A stretch of 64,000 nucleotides of DNA from contig VBMV01000059.1 of assembly GCA_005878835.1 (NCBI GenBank), positions 1 to 64,000 on the forward strand. Reading direction: 5' to 3'. Origin of the DNA: Gammaproteobacteria bacterium. GTDB lineage: Bacteria > Pseudomonadota > Gammaproteobacteria > Steroidobacterales > Steroidobacteraceae. Below, piece by piece: positions 40,810-50,310 of the stretch; the stretch's first letter is position 1, and the number at the start of each line of letters is the position of its first letter. The notes beneath the pieces were generated by a model that did not search any database, was not told where the DNA came from, and saw nothing but the letters and a program-made list of their open reading frames with translations. Made by a program: the position numbers and the translations under genes.

Positions 40810-42174
40810 CTAGCGGATTCCGCGCCGCTCCAGCACGCTCGGTTGGTAGTCGGCGGCCGTGCGCTTGATGTTGAAGTCGTAGGACCTGGGCTCCTCGCTC
40901 TGCAGCCCGAGCGCCAGATAGCGCCCGTTCGACAGATCCATGACGAGCTCCAGATCCGTCCACAGCGCCGGCAGGTCGTAGTAGCTCATGGCGTGCCCTT
41001 CCTGCACCCGATACAGCTGTCCGCGCGTGTCGTAGCAGTCCACGGCGAGGATCTGCCAGGAATCTTCGTCCACGTACAGCGTGCGGCGGCTGTACAGGTG
41101 GCTCACGCCGTGCTTGAGCGTCGAATCCACCACCCAGACGCGATGCAGCTCGTAGCGCGCCAGGTCCTGGTTGATGTGGTTCCTGTGCAGCAGCTCGCCG
41201 TACTTGAGCTTGCCGTCCTGCAGGCGGTAGGCATTGTAGGGAACGTAGATCTCTTTCTTGCCGATGAGCTTCCAGTCGTAGCGCTCGGGGCTGCCGTTGT
41301 ACATGTCGAACTGATCGGAGGTACGCAGGTTGTCGGAGTTCGTGCCCGGGTTGTCGAAGGCGACGTTCGGCGCGCGTCGCACCCGGCGCTGGCCCGGGTT
41401 GTAGACCCACGCGCGCCGCGCTTCCTTCGCCTGATCGAGCGTCTCCTGCACCAGCAGCACCTCGCCCGCCAGGCGCGCCGGCGCGGTCGTCTCCTGCGTG
41501 AAATACAGCAGGATGTTGTTGAGCGCCGCTTCCGTCATGCCCGGCTGGTAGTACTGGAAGTAGAACTCCTCCTTGAAGTTGACCAGCGTGTAGGCGCCGC
41601 CGGCGGTGAGCGGCGCCTGCCCCACCTGCAGCGCCGCCGCCAGGCCCCGATAACGCGTGACGTGGTTCCAGAACACCTCCACGCCGGCCTTCGGTATGGG
41701 GAACGGTGTGCCGCCGATCGCACCGCTCACTCCGTTGCCGTCCGGAACGAGCCTGGCGCTGGTCGCATTGCGCCGGGTGGCTTCGTAGATGCGCTGCGGC
41801 GCGGCCGCGCTGCGATGCGTCGGATAGACCACCATCTTGTAGTCCGGGTAGGTCTTGAACAGTGCCTTGTGACCCTCGGTGAGCTTGGCGGCGTACTGGC
41901 TGCTGTTGGCCGCGGTGATGCTGAACAGCGGCTTGTCGCCGGCGTACGGGTCGGGGTAGTGATCCCCGGCGTGATAGCCGGGGAAGCCGGCTTCGGCCGC
42001 GGATTTCAGGCCGCCGGTCCAGGCGGGAATGCTGCCGTCGGTGTTGGCGGCTTGCTCGCCGCCGAGGGGCGTGAGCTCCGCACCCAGACGCGCGGCCTCC
42101 TCCGGGCTGACCGCCCCGAAGGCCGCGGGTGCGCACAGCAGTGCTGCTGCAGCCAACCGGATCAGAGTCTTCAT
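40810..42174 (-). CDS. DUF1329 domain-containing periplasmic/outer membrane lipoprotein-like protein
   Basis: MKTLIRLAAAALLCAPAAFGAVSPEEAARLGAELTPLGGEQAANTDGSIPAWTGGL start and overall pattern typical of DUF1329. Confidence 0.92.
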   Translation of the reverse strand: MKTLIRLAAAALLCAPAAFGAVSPEEAARLGAELTPLGGEQAANTDGSIPAWTGGLKSAAEAGFPGYHAGDHYPDPYAGDKPLFSITAANSSQYAAKLTEGHKALFKTYPDYKMVVYPTHRSAAAPQRIYEATRRNATSARLVPDGNGVSGAIGGTPFPIPKAGVEVFWNHVTRYRGLAAALQVGQAPLTAGGAYTLVNFKEEFYFQYYQPGMTEAALNNILLYFTQETTAPARLAGEVLLVQETLDQAKEARRAWVYNPGQRRVRRAPNVAFDNPGTNSDNLRTSDQFDMYNGSPERYDWKLIGKKEIYVPYNAYRLQDGKLKYGELLHRNHINQDLARYELHRVWVVDSTLKHGVSHLYSRRTLYVDEDSWQILAVDCYDTRGQLYRVQEGHAMSYYDLPALWTDLELVMDLSNGRYLALGLQSEEPRSYDFNIKRTAADYQPSVLERRGIR

Positions 42175-42221
42175 TGCAGCCCCTCCATTATTCGCGCGCC
42201 CGCGCCGGCCCGCGCGGCTGG

Positions 42222-44327
42222 TCAAAACGAGTATTTGATACTGGCCGCAACGAAATCGCGATCGTTGGCGAGGTTGTACTGGCCGGCGCCACCGTATTGT
42301 GTGTAGGACACGTCGAAGTCCCACTTGGAGCGCAGGCTCGCACCGAGGCCCACGCTGAGCGCATGACGGCCCTCGATGAAGTTACCGCCCGGACCGGGGG
42401 AGACCCCCTTCACGTCATGGCTCCAGGTGAAATGCGGCAGCAGGTTCAGTGCGCCGAGAGCGTTGTCGTACTCGAGCCGGCCGGCGATGACGTAGCCCCA
42501 GGAGAGCTTGTCGGGAAACGCGTAGCCGGGCTCCACCAGGGTGGGAAACTCCGGATAGCCGCCGAGACTGGGATTGCCGCTCAGGTTCGTGCCGGGGCCG
42601 TCGTAGCGCAGACCGCGACCGACCGGCCCACCGTTGAACTCATCCTCGAGGCCCGGGATGTAATCGGCCGCGGCCTCGAACAGCAGCACCGCCTGGGAGG
42701 CCTTCAGGACGTTGGCGAACACCTGCGTGGCGGTGAACTGGGCCTGCCAGGTGTTCTTGAGCTCCCAGCCGCGGATGACCTGGCCGAGGCCAAAGGAGCC
42801 GAGCTGGTTGCACCCGGTGATAGGAGTCACGCCCTGGATACACACGCCTGGCGAGCTCACCGGCTCGCCGAGCAGCCTCGCGATCCCCGACTCGAAGGGC
42901 GTGAGAGATGCGTAGATGAGCTCGACGTCATCGAGCTGCAGCGGCACGTTGTGACGGAACGTGACCTCGCCCTGCAGCGCGGTGCCGGTCTTCTGGATCT
43001 GCGTGTTGAAGGACACGCCGAGCATCCTGATGTCCTGCGGGAATTCCTCGAACAGGCCGGCCGTCTTGCCGTACTCGTGGGTCGCGATGTTGCTCGCCTG
43101 GTTGGTTACATTGCCGCCCGCGAGCAGGGTGTTGGCGCCGATGGTGGCGTATTGCTGCGCGGTCGCGGCGCTCAGGTTGCCGCCCAGGGCCGCGGCACGC
43201 TGCTGGCCGACGGCGGCCCCGGTAGCGACGGCGGCTGCGAACGGCAGGCCCGCGGCCAGCGCCTGGGCCGCCGCGGCGACGGCGTTGACCGCGCCGAAGG
43301 CATTGCCGAAGCCCGCCTGCGAGCCGGTCATCGCCGACACCACCGGCAGGCGGCTGCTGTAGTTCAGGAAGTAGAGGCCGAGCTGCGTGCCCTGGCTGAA
43401 GTTCGGCAGGTAGAGCTTGAAGTTCACGCCGAACTGGCCGGATTCGGACGGCTTCTTGTCCGGCAGGCGGCTGTAGGCCTGGAAGTCGCCGATCAGGGCG
43501 CCGCCCAGCGGACGGAAATCCACGCCCTGGTCGGAAATCGCTCCAAAACCCAGGAACACTCGATTGCCCCCCGGGCCGGCGAAGTCGCTGGTGCTGAAGT
43601 ACGCCCCGTCGGGCTCGATGATGTCCTCGTGCCAGTCGAACAGGTACAGCAACTGGGTGCTCAGGTTCTTCGACAGCTGCAGATTGAACACCGCCATCTC
43701 ATCCGGCAGCAGCGCCTGCTTGAGCTCCGCCCCGGGCACCTGCAGCGCCGTCACGTCGAAGTGGTTGACCTCGTTGAGGCCGCCCGGAATATAGGTGCTC
43801 TCGCCCCAGTCCACGACCTGCCGGCCGAGGCGCATCTCCGCGGGCATGGTGCCGAGATTGAAGCGCCAGAACCCAAACGCATCCAGCAGGCGCGTGTAGC
43901 TGCCGACCACGCCCTTGGCGTCATGGGTCAGCTGAATGTGATCGGTGGTGGCGTTCATGACCTCGAAATCGTAGAGGCCGGAGCCACGCAGGAAGATTCC
44001 GCCCTGCTCCTTGTAGTTGAGCGCGATCTCGCTGACGCCCGTGAGCGCCTCGCTGAAGGCGGCCTTTTTCCGGTAGTTGAGCTCGCCGTCATCGATGTTG
44101 GGGGAGTATCCGCAGCCGCCGTCGGCGATCGCAACGAGACGGCAGTCGAGGCCCGAGACGCGCCAGGCCTGGCCGTAGCCGATCGTGGTGTCCCAGCTGC
44201 CGGTCCAGTCTCCGGAGCTGCTCTGGAAGCTGACGGCCTGCGCGCTCGGCCAGCCGCCCGCGGCGAGCACGGCGGCGAGCGCCATGACGGTGAGCCGCGG
44301 ACCGCGCCCGGTGTGACCTTTCCTCAT
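42222..44327 (-). CDS. DUF1302 domain-containing outer membrane protein
   Basis: SGDWTGSWDTTIGYGQAWRVSG; VVDWGESTYIPGGLNEVNHFDVTALQVPGAELKQALLPDEMA; terminal VAASIKYSF. Confidence 0.92.
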   Translation of the reverse strand: MRKGHTGRGPRLTVMALAAVLAAGGWPSAQAVSFQSSSGDWTGSWDTTIGYGQAWRVSGLDCRLVAIADGGCGYSPNIDDGELNYRKKAAFSEALTGVSEIALNYKEQGGIFLRGSGLYDFEVMNATTDHIQLTHDAKGVVGSYTRLLDAFGFWRFNLGTMPAEMRLGRQVVDWGESTYIPGGLNEVNHFDVTALQVPGAELKQALLPDEMAVFNLQLSKNLSTQLLYLFDWHEDIIEPDGAYFSTSDFAGPGGNRVFLGFGAISDQGVDFRPLGGALIGDFQAYSRLPDKKPSESGQFGVNFKLYLPNFSQGTQLGLYFLNYSSRLPVVSAMTGSQAGFGNAFGAVNAVAAAAQALAAGLPFAAAVATGAAVGQQRAAALGGNLSAATAQQYATIGANTLLAGGNVTNQASNIATHEYGKTAGLFEEFPQDIRMLGVSFNTQIQKTGTALQGEVTFRHNVPLQLDDVELIYASLTPFESGIARLLGEPVSSPGVCIQGVTPITGCNQLGSFGLGQVIRGWELKNTWQAQFTATQVFANVLKASQAVLLFEAAADYIPGLEDEFNGGPVGRGLRYDGPGTNLSGNPSLGGYPEFPTLVEPGYAFPDKLSWGYVIAGRLEYDNALGALNLLPHFTWSHDVKGVSPGPGGNFIEGRHALSVGLGASLRSKWDFDVSYTQYGGAGQYNLANDRDFVAASIKYSF

Positions 44328-44455
44328 GTGTCCCCCTGCTTTCCCTGAGGCCTCAAGGACGCGCACGTCGCCACGCCTGCGGGCTCAACGCCCTGAAGTC
44401 CGCCTGCTGAAGTCCGTCTGAAAGTCTGATTGCCTCGGTCTGCACCACCGTAGAG

Positions 44456-45022
44456 CTACTCGAAGGCGATCGCGGGCAGATCGAGTGCGATGAGGAAGTA
44501 TTCGAACAGGTACTGGATGACACGGATCTGATTGTGCAATCGATGATCGCTTTCCAGCAGGTGCAGGGCCGCCCGATACGCCTGCGCGAAGCGCACGCTG
44601 TGCTCGAAGGGCACCACCTCGTCGCGCCAGCCGTGCACCACGGCCGCCGGGCAGTCGAGCACGCTGGCGCGCAGCTCGGGCAGGCCCTGCATGTACAGCG
44701 CCGGCGCCATGAGGAACACGCCGCGGGCGTGCAGGAGCGACGCCGAGGTGACCGCGACGTAGCCGCCGAGACTCGAGCCGACCAGCACCAGGTCCCCGGT
44801 CAACTCCTTGCAGAAGTCCACCAGCCTGGCCACGCGCGCCCGCGGCTCATCGATCCCGCGGTAGTCGACCGAGTGCGCCAGGTAGCCTTCGCTGCGCGCC
44901 ACCTCCGCGAGCGCGGAGATCTTGCGCCCCCAGGGCCCGCTCTCCTGCCCGTGAGAGAACACCACGTGGCGGGAAGCCTCGGGCGCTTGCACGCCAGGCT
45001 CAGCGCTGTGAGCGGCACTCAT
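44456..45022 (-). CDS. alpha/beta hydrolase (YqiA/YcfP-like)
   Basis: VVFSHGQESGPWGRKISAL; VLVGSSLGGYVAV nucleophile elbow; HGWRDEVVPFEHSVRFA; LLESDHRL. Confidence 0.85.
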   Translation of the reverse strand: MSAAHSAEPGVQAPEASRHVVFSHGQESGPWGRKISALAEVARSEGYLAHSVDYRGIDEPRARVARLVDFCKELTGDLVLVGSSLGGYVAVTSASLLHARGVFLMAPALYMQGLPELRASVLDCPAAVVHGWRDEVVPFEHSVRFAQAYRAALHLLESDHRLHNQIRVIQYLFEYFLIALDLPAIAFE

Positions 45023-45033
45023 AAGCGCGAATA

Positions 45034-48000
45034 ATGCAGGCAATGGAAACGTTAAGCCAATCATCCCGGCGCCCGCCGGCGCAGGCGGCGGGCTGGCAGT
45101 TCTGGGTCGATCGCGGCGGTACGTTTACCGATGTCATCGGTCTGTCGCCCGCCGGCGAGCTGCACGTGCGCAAGGTGCCCTCGGCGAGCGCCGGTGGCGC
45201 GGCGGACGACCCGGGCTTGCGAGCGGTGCGCGCGATTCTCGCCGCCGCCGGCGCCGCCCCGCGTGCCGTGGCGGCGGTCAAGGTCGGGACCACCGTCGCG
45301 ACCAACGCGCTGCTCACGCGCAGCGGCGAGCCGGTGGTGCTGGTGACCAGCGCCGGTTTCGCCGATGCGCTGCGCATCGGTTACCAGAACCGGCCCGACA
45401 TCTTCGCGCGCGACATCGTGCTGCCCGAGCCCCTGTACGGCACCGTGATCGAGGCGCACGAGCGCATCGATGCGCACGGCGCGGTGCTGACGCCGCTGGA
45501 TGGGGCGCGCCTGCGCGCGGACCTCACCCGCGCGCGCCGCGCCGGTGCTCGCGCGGTGGCCATCGTCTTCCTGCATGGCTGGCGCCATCCGCAACACGAG
45601 CAGGAGGCAGCAAGCTGCGCACGCTCGCTCGGCTTCGAGGAAGTGTCGGTGTCGCACGAGCTGTCGCCGCTGGTGCGCTACGTCAGCCGCGGCGACACCA
45701 CGGTCCTCAATGCCTACCTCGCGCCGCCGCTGCGCAGCTACGTCGGCGCGCTGCACGAGCAGCTGCGCGCGCTCGATCCGCAGGTGCGCCTGACGCTCAT
45801 GCAGAGCAACGGCGGACTGGCGGCCGCGGAGAGCTTCCACGCCATGTCGAGCGTGTTGTCGGGGCCCGCGGGCGGGCTCATCGGCATGCGCTGGGTCGGG
45901 GAGCGCCTGGGCTACCCGCGCCTGATCGGCTTCGACATGGGCGGCACGTCCACGGACGTGTCACTGATCGACGGCGAGCTGCCGCAGCGCTTCGAGCACC
46001 TCATTGCCGGAGTGCGCCTGACCCAGCCGATGCTGGACGTGCACAGCATCGCCGCGGGCGGCGGTTCGGTGCTGAGCTTCAGGGACGGCCGCTTCGCGGT
46101 CGGCCCGGCCTCCGCGGGTGCGGACCCGGGGCCGGTGTGCTATGGGCGCGACGGACCGCTGACACTCACCGACGTGCAGGTGCTGCTCGGGCACCTGCGG
46201 CCCGACACCCTGCCCGCGCTCTTCGGGTGCGGCGGCCGCTCGCCCATCGATGCCGACGCGGTGGCGCGCCGCTTCGCCGCACTCACCGCCGAGCTCGGCG
46301 CGCAGGGCGCGCCCGGCGGCTCTGCCGAGAGGGTCGCCGAATCGTTCCTCGAGGTGGGGGTCGAGTCGATGGCGAACGCCATCCGCCAGGTATCCACCCG
46401 TCAGGGGCGCGATGCGGGCGAGTTCACGCTGTTCTGCTTCGGGGGCGCGGCCGGCCAGCACGCCTGCCGCGTCGCGCGCGCCGCCGGCGTGCGGCGCATT
46501 CTCGTGCATCCGCTGGCGAGCGTGCTGTCCGCCTTCGGCATCGGCGTGGCGGACCGCCTCGCCGTGCGCCGCGCGAGCCTGCGTCGGCTGCTCGACGAGC
46601 CCGGGCTCGCCGCGGCGCGCGCCGCGCTTGCCGCCCTCGAAGCGCAGGCGCGCGCTGAGCTCACCTCCCAGGGCGGTGAAGGCGGGCGCGTGCGCATCGC
46701 GCGGCTGCTGGAGCTGCGGGCCGGGGACAGCGACATCACGCTGTCGGTTCCGCTCGCGCCCCTGGATCAGGTGCGGCGGCGCCTGCACGCGGATCACCTG
46801 CTGCGCTTTGGCTTTGCCGCGCACACCCTCGCGGTGGTGATCGAGGCGCTGCGCGTGGAAGCGCGCCTCGCCTCGGTCGATGCCGCAACGCTCGCCATCC
46901 CGGAAGCCCCGGCGGTGGCCGAGCTGCCGCAGCGGGTGCGCGCCTGGTTCGGCGCCTGGCGCGAGGTGCCGCTCGTGGCCATGAGCGCGCTGCGCGGGGA
47001 GTTGCCGGGGCCGGCGCTGATCGTCGAGCCGCACAGCACGGTGGTGCTGGAAGAGGGCTGGCGTGCGCGGCGCCTCGTCGGCGGGGAGCTGCTGCTCGAG
47101 GATGACGGGGCGGCGCGCGCGGCGCTCGCCCCGGCGGTTGATGCCGCCCGCATCGAGATATTCAACAACCTGTTCATGCACATCGCCGAGCAGATGGGCG
47201 AGGTCCTCAGGGCGACCGCCCAGTCGGTCAATATCCGCGAACGCCTCGACTACTCCTGCGCCCTGTTCGACGGCGACGGCGGCCTGGTGGCCAACGCGCC
47301 GCACATGCCGGTGCATCTGGGCTCGATGGGCGCGAGCGTGCGCTCGGTCATCGCGGCGCAGCAGGCGCGGCTGCGTCCGGGGGACTCGTGGCTCCTGAAC
47401 AGTCCCTACCACGGCGGCACCCATCTGCCGGACATGACGGTGGTGACGCCGGTCTTCGTGGGCGGGCAGGCGCGGCCGGATTTCTTCGTCGCCTCGCGCG
47501 CGCATCACGCCGACATCGGCGGCGTGACGCCCGGCTCCATGCCGCCTTTCAGCCGCGCGATAGAGGAGGAAGGCGCGCTGTTCGAATGCTTTGCGCTGGT
47601 GAGTGCCGGGACGCTGCGCGAGAGCGAGTTGCGCGCGGCGCTCGCCGCTGGTCCCTGGCCGGCACGCAGGCCCGAGCAGAACCTCGCGGACCTGCGCGCC
47701 CAGCTGGCCGCCAACGCGCGCGGCATCGCCGAAATCGGCCGCGCCGTGCGGCGCCACGGTCTGGATACGCTGCGCGCCTACATGCGGCACGTGCAGGACA
47801 ACGCCGCGCAGTGCGTGCGCAACGCCATCGGGCGGCTGCAACCCGGCAGCTTCCGCTACGAAATGGACGGCGGCCAGCTGATCGCGGTGCGCGTCGACAT
47901 CGACCGCGAGCGGCGCCGCGCGCGCATCGATTTCACCGGAACCTCACCCCAGGGCGCGCACAACTTCAACGCCCCGCGCGCGGTGTGTACGGCGGCGGTG

Positions 48001-48666
48001 CTGTACGTGTTCCGTACGCTGATCGAGTGGCCGATTCCCCTGAACGAGGGATGCCTCGAGCCGCTGGAGATCGTCATTCCCGCCGGATCGCTCCTCGACC
48101 CGCGCCCGCCCGCGGCGGTGGCGGGAGGGAACGTGGAGACCTCACAGTGCATCGTCGATGCGCTGTACGCAGCGCTGGGAATTCTCGCCGCTTCCCAGGG
48201 AACCATGAACAACCTGACCTTCGGGGATGCGCACCTGCAGTACTACGAGACCATCGCCGGCGGCGCCGGCGCGGGGGCGGACTTCGACGGCTGCGACGCC
48301 GTGCAGACTCACATGACCAACTCGCGCCTCACCGACCCGGAGATCCTCGAGAGCGAGTTCCCGGTGCTGGTGCGGGAGTTCGCGATCCGCCGCGGCTCGG
48401 GTGGCGCCGGAAGGCACCGCGGCGGCGATGGCATCGTGCGGCGGCTGGAGTTTCGTGCCCCGTTCTCCGCAGCCTTGCTCGCCAATCACCGCCGCATTGC
48501 GCCCTTCGGGCTCGAGGGCGGGCAGCCCGGTGCCCGCGGTGAGGCGCGCATACGCCGCGCCGGCGGGGCGGTGGAGCCCCTGGGCGCCACGGCGCGCTTC
48601 GAGGTCGGACCGGCGGACGAGCTCCTCATCCTGACACCGGGTGGGGGTGGCTTCGGCTCACCGTAA
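45034..48666 (+). CDS. 5-oxoprolinase (fused HyuA/HyuB hydantoinase/oxoprolinase)
   Basis: FWVDRGGTFTDVIGLSP; GFDMGGTSTDVSLIDGE; HADIGGVTPGSMPPFS; C-terminal PGGGGFG. Confidence 0.94.
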   Translation: MQAMETLSQSSRRPPAQAAGWQFWVDRGGTFTDVIGLSPAGELHVRKVPSASAGGAADDPGLRAVRAILAAAGAAPRAVAAVKVGTTVATNALLTRSGEPVVLVTSAGFADALRIGYQNRPDIFARDIVLPEPLYGTVIEAHERIDAHGAVLTPLDGARLRADLTRARRAGARAVAIVFLHGWRHPQHEQEAASCARSLGFEEVSVSHELSPLVRYVSRGDTTVLNAYLAPPLRSYVGALHEQLRALDPQVRLTLMQSNGGLAAAESFHAMSSVLSGPAGGLIGMRWVGERLGYPRLIGFDMGGTSTDVSLIDGELPQRFEHLIAGVRLTQPMLDVHSIAAGGGSVLSFRDGRFAVGPASAGADPGPVCYGRDGPLTLTDVQVLLGHLRPDTLPALFGCGGRSPIDADAVARRFAALTAELGAQGAPGGSAERVAESFLEVGVESMANAIRQVSTRQGRDAGEFTLFCFGGAAGQHACRVARAAGVRRILVHPLASVLSAFGIGVADRLAVRRASLRRLLDEPGLAAARAALAALEAQARAELTSQGGEGGRVRIARLLELRAGDSDITLSVPLAPLDQVRRRLHADHLLRFGFAAHTLAVVIEALRVEARLASVDAATLAIPEAPAVAELPQRVRAWFGAWREVPLVAMSALRGELPGPALIVEPHSTVVLEEGWRARRLVGGELLLEDDGAARAALAPAVDAARIEIFNNLFMHIAEQMGEVLRATAQSVNIRERLDYSCALFDGDGGLVANAPHMPVHLGSMGASVRSVIAAQQARLRPGDSWLLNSPYHGGTHLPDMTVVTPVFVGGQARPDFFVASRAHHADIGGVTPGSMPPFSRAIEEEGALFECFALVSAGTLRESELRAALAAGPWPARRPEQNLADLRAQLAANARGIAEIGRAVRRHGLDTLRAYMRHVQDNAAQCVRNAIGRLQPGSFRYEMDGGQLIAVRVDIDRERRRARIDFTGTSPQGAHNFNAPRAVCTAAVLYVFRTLIEWPIPLNEGCLEPLEIVIPAGSLLDPRPPAAVAGGNVETSQCIVDALYAALGILAASQGTMNNLTFGDAHLQYYETIAGGAGAGADFDGCDAVQTHMTNSRLTDPEILESEFPVLVREFAIRRGSGGAGRHRGGDGIVRRLEFRAPFSAALLANHRRIAPFGLEGGQPGARGEARIRRAGGAVEPLGATARFEVGPADELLILTPGGGGFGSP

Positions 48667-50265
48667 AATCGCGGTCTCGATCTCCCACTCGACCCGGTGC
48701 TTCGCGGTCGCGGAGCGGTTCACCGACACCGGCCGCACCCGGCTCGTGCCGGCGCAATGCGTCACCAGCCAGGTGTCGAACACCCCCGGCTTGCTGCTGG
48801 CGAAACCGAACAGCAGGTTGAATTTGCCTTCGGCGAGAGTCTGCGGCCGGTTGACACGCTCATCGCTGATGACGAAGTGGCTCTGATCGGTGCCGGCGCC
48901 GGCAAAGGCGCCCTGCGCCGCCAGGGCGTCCAGAAAGGTCTCGACCCGGGCCTGGGCGCGCTGCCAGGTCGCAGGCCCATTATGTTCCAGCAGCACCCAG
49001 CGCGTGCCCTGCTCGATGCTCGCCGCCACGAACAGCGCCAGGCGCCGTGCCGAGAGGTACTGCCAGTCGCAGACACCGCCGCCCGCGCCCAGGGTGCGCG
49101 GGCTCACGTCGGGGCGCGAACCGACCCGCACCGACAGCAAGGTATTGACGCCCGCCTGCGCCAGCCGCATCCGATCGGCGTCGGACACCCCCACCGCCGG
49201 ACGCAACCCGGGACGCAGAATCGCCTCCTCGCTGTGCGCCCCCGCCCACACCGGCCAGGTCTCATCGGAGCGGGCGATCATGCCCGCCGCGGCGCCGCAG
49301 GAACCGAAGGTCTCTATGCGGCCGCGCAGCCGATCGAACGCCTGCACGCGCGGGTAGTACATGAGGGCGCTGTCGCTGCGGAACGGCCAGACCCGCAGGG
49401 CATCGAGCGCGGCGGGCGCGGACGTCCAGCTTGCTGGCGGGTCGACCAGCAGCAACGCCTGCCGGTCGCGGCACAGGCGCGCCGCCACCAGCAAGCTCGA
49501 CAGTCCCACATCGCGCTCGCGCGTCAACGGCGGGATGCACAGCAGGTTGAAGCGGGCGACGCCCTGCAGCGCAAACAGCCCGGTGCCGCTGCCGGCGGCG
49601 CCGATGATGTCGTAGTCGGTGAGCGGCGCGCCGTCATCCCCGTCGGGATTGGAGAGCGTGTAGCCGACCGCGACGCCCCCGGGTCCGCCGGCGGAGCGAT
49701 CCGGGCGCTGCGCGGGAACCGCACCCGCCACGCGCACCAGGCGCGATCCGAGCAGCAGGTCGGGGACGAAGCGGCCGGAAGCGGGCACCACCGACACGCG
49801 CCGGTAGATCTCCTGGTCTTCCACCAGCTCCGAGCCGGCGGTGCGCACGCGCTGCACCACCAGATTGAAGCGGTCGCGCTCGGCGCTGTTCAGGCCGTCA
49901 TAGTCCACCGAGGCGCGCAGGTACTCGCGCGAGCCGGGATTCACGGCCACCAGCTTGAGCTCGCTCCCGCCCGCCGGCAGGCAGAGGGTCGGCGGGCGCG
50001 CGCCGTTGGCGACGCGCACGATCAGTGCCTCGCGACCACCATTCTCGAAGAACTGCTCGACCGCGTAGGAGAGGGTCGAGGGCTGCCACAGGCCGCCGAA
50101 GTGCCGCTGGAACTCACTGAAGCTCGTGGTGCGCAGCGCCTGGTTGACCGGCCCCTTGAGGGTGCGGCCGACGAAAGCGGCGATTCCGGTGGGCACGCGC
50201 TCAATCGCGTGTTCGGTGCGGCTTTGTTGTACGAGTTCTACGCCGGACGCGGGGCTATCGGCCAC
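48658..50265 (-). CDS. contractile phage tail sheath-like protein (orphan)
   Basis: RVPTGIAAFVGRTLKGPVNQALRTTSFSEFQRHFGGLWQPSTLSYAVEQFFENGGREALIVRV (sheath N-term); TLGAGGGVCDWQYLSARRLALFVAASIEQGTRWVLLEHNGPATWQRAQARVETFLDALAAQGAFAG (sheath C-term). Confidence 0.9.
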   Translation of the reverse strand: MADSPASGVELVQQSRTEHAIERVPTGIAAFVGRTLKGPVNQALRTTSFSEFQRHFGGLWQPSTLSYAVEQFFENGGREALIVRVANGARPPTLCLPAGGSELKLVAVNPGSREYLRASVDYDGLNSAERDRFNLVVQRVRTAGSELVEDQEIYRRVSVVPASGRFVPDLLLGSRLVRVAGAVPAQRPDRSAGGPGGVAVGYTLSNPDGDDGAPLTDYDIIGAAGSGTGLFALQGVARFNLLCIPPLTRERDVGLSSLLVAARLCRDRQALLLVDPPASWTSAPAALDALRVWPFRSDSALMYYPRVQAFDRLRGRIETFGSCGAAAGMIARSDETWPVWAGAHSEEAILRPGLRPAVGVSDADRMRLAQAGVNTLLSVRVGSRPDVSPRTLGAGGGVCDWQYLSARRLALFVAASIEQGTRWVLLEHNGPATWQRAQARVETFLDALAAQGAFAGAGTDQSHFVISDERVNRPQTLAEGKFNLLFGFASSKPGVFDTWLVTHCAGTSRVRPVSVNRSATAKHRVEWEIETAILR

Positions 50266-50310
50266 TCAAGCGCCTTTCGGGATCTGGCCGCTCGACTCTA
50301 ACACAGCGTG

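Noticed and set aside
40766-42136. Upstream extension of the YCF48 ORF
   Set aside because: Overlaps DUF1329 out of frame with shadow composition; GTG 40765 is a better start.
45961-47841. 626-aa minus-strand ORF
   Set aside because: Antisense to the 5-oxoprolinase gene.
48658-50265. Prophage or R-pyocin island
   Set aside because: Only a sheath-like gene; no integrase, att repeats, capsid, tube, baseplate or lysis genes seen nearby.
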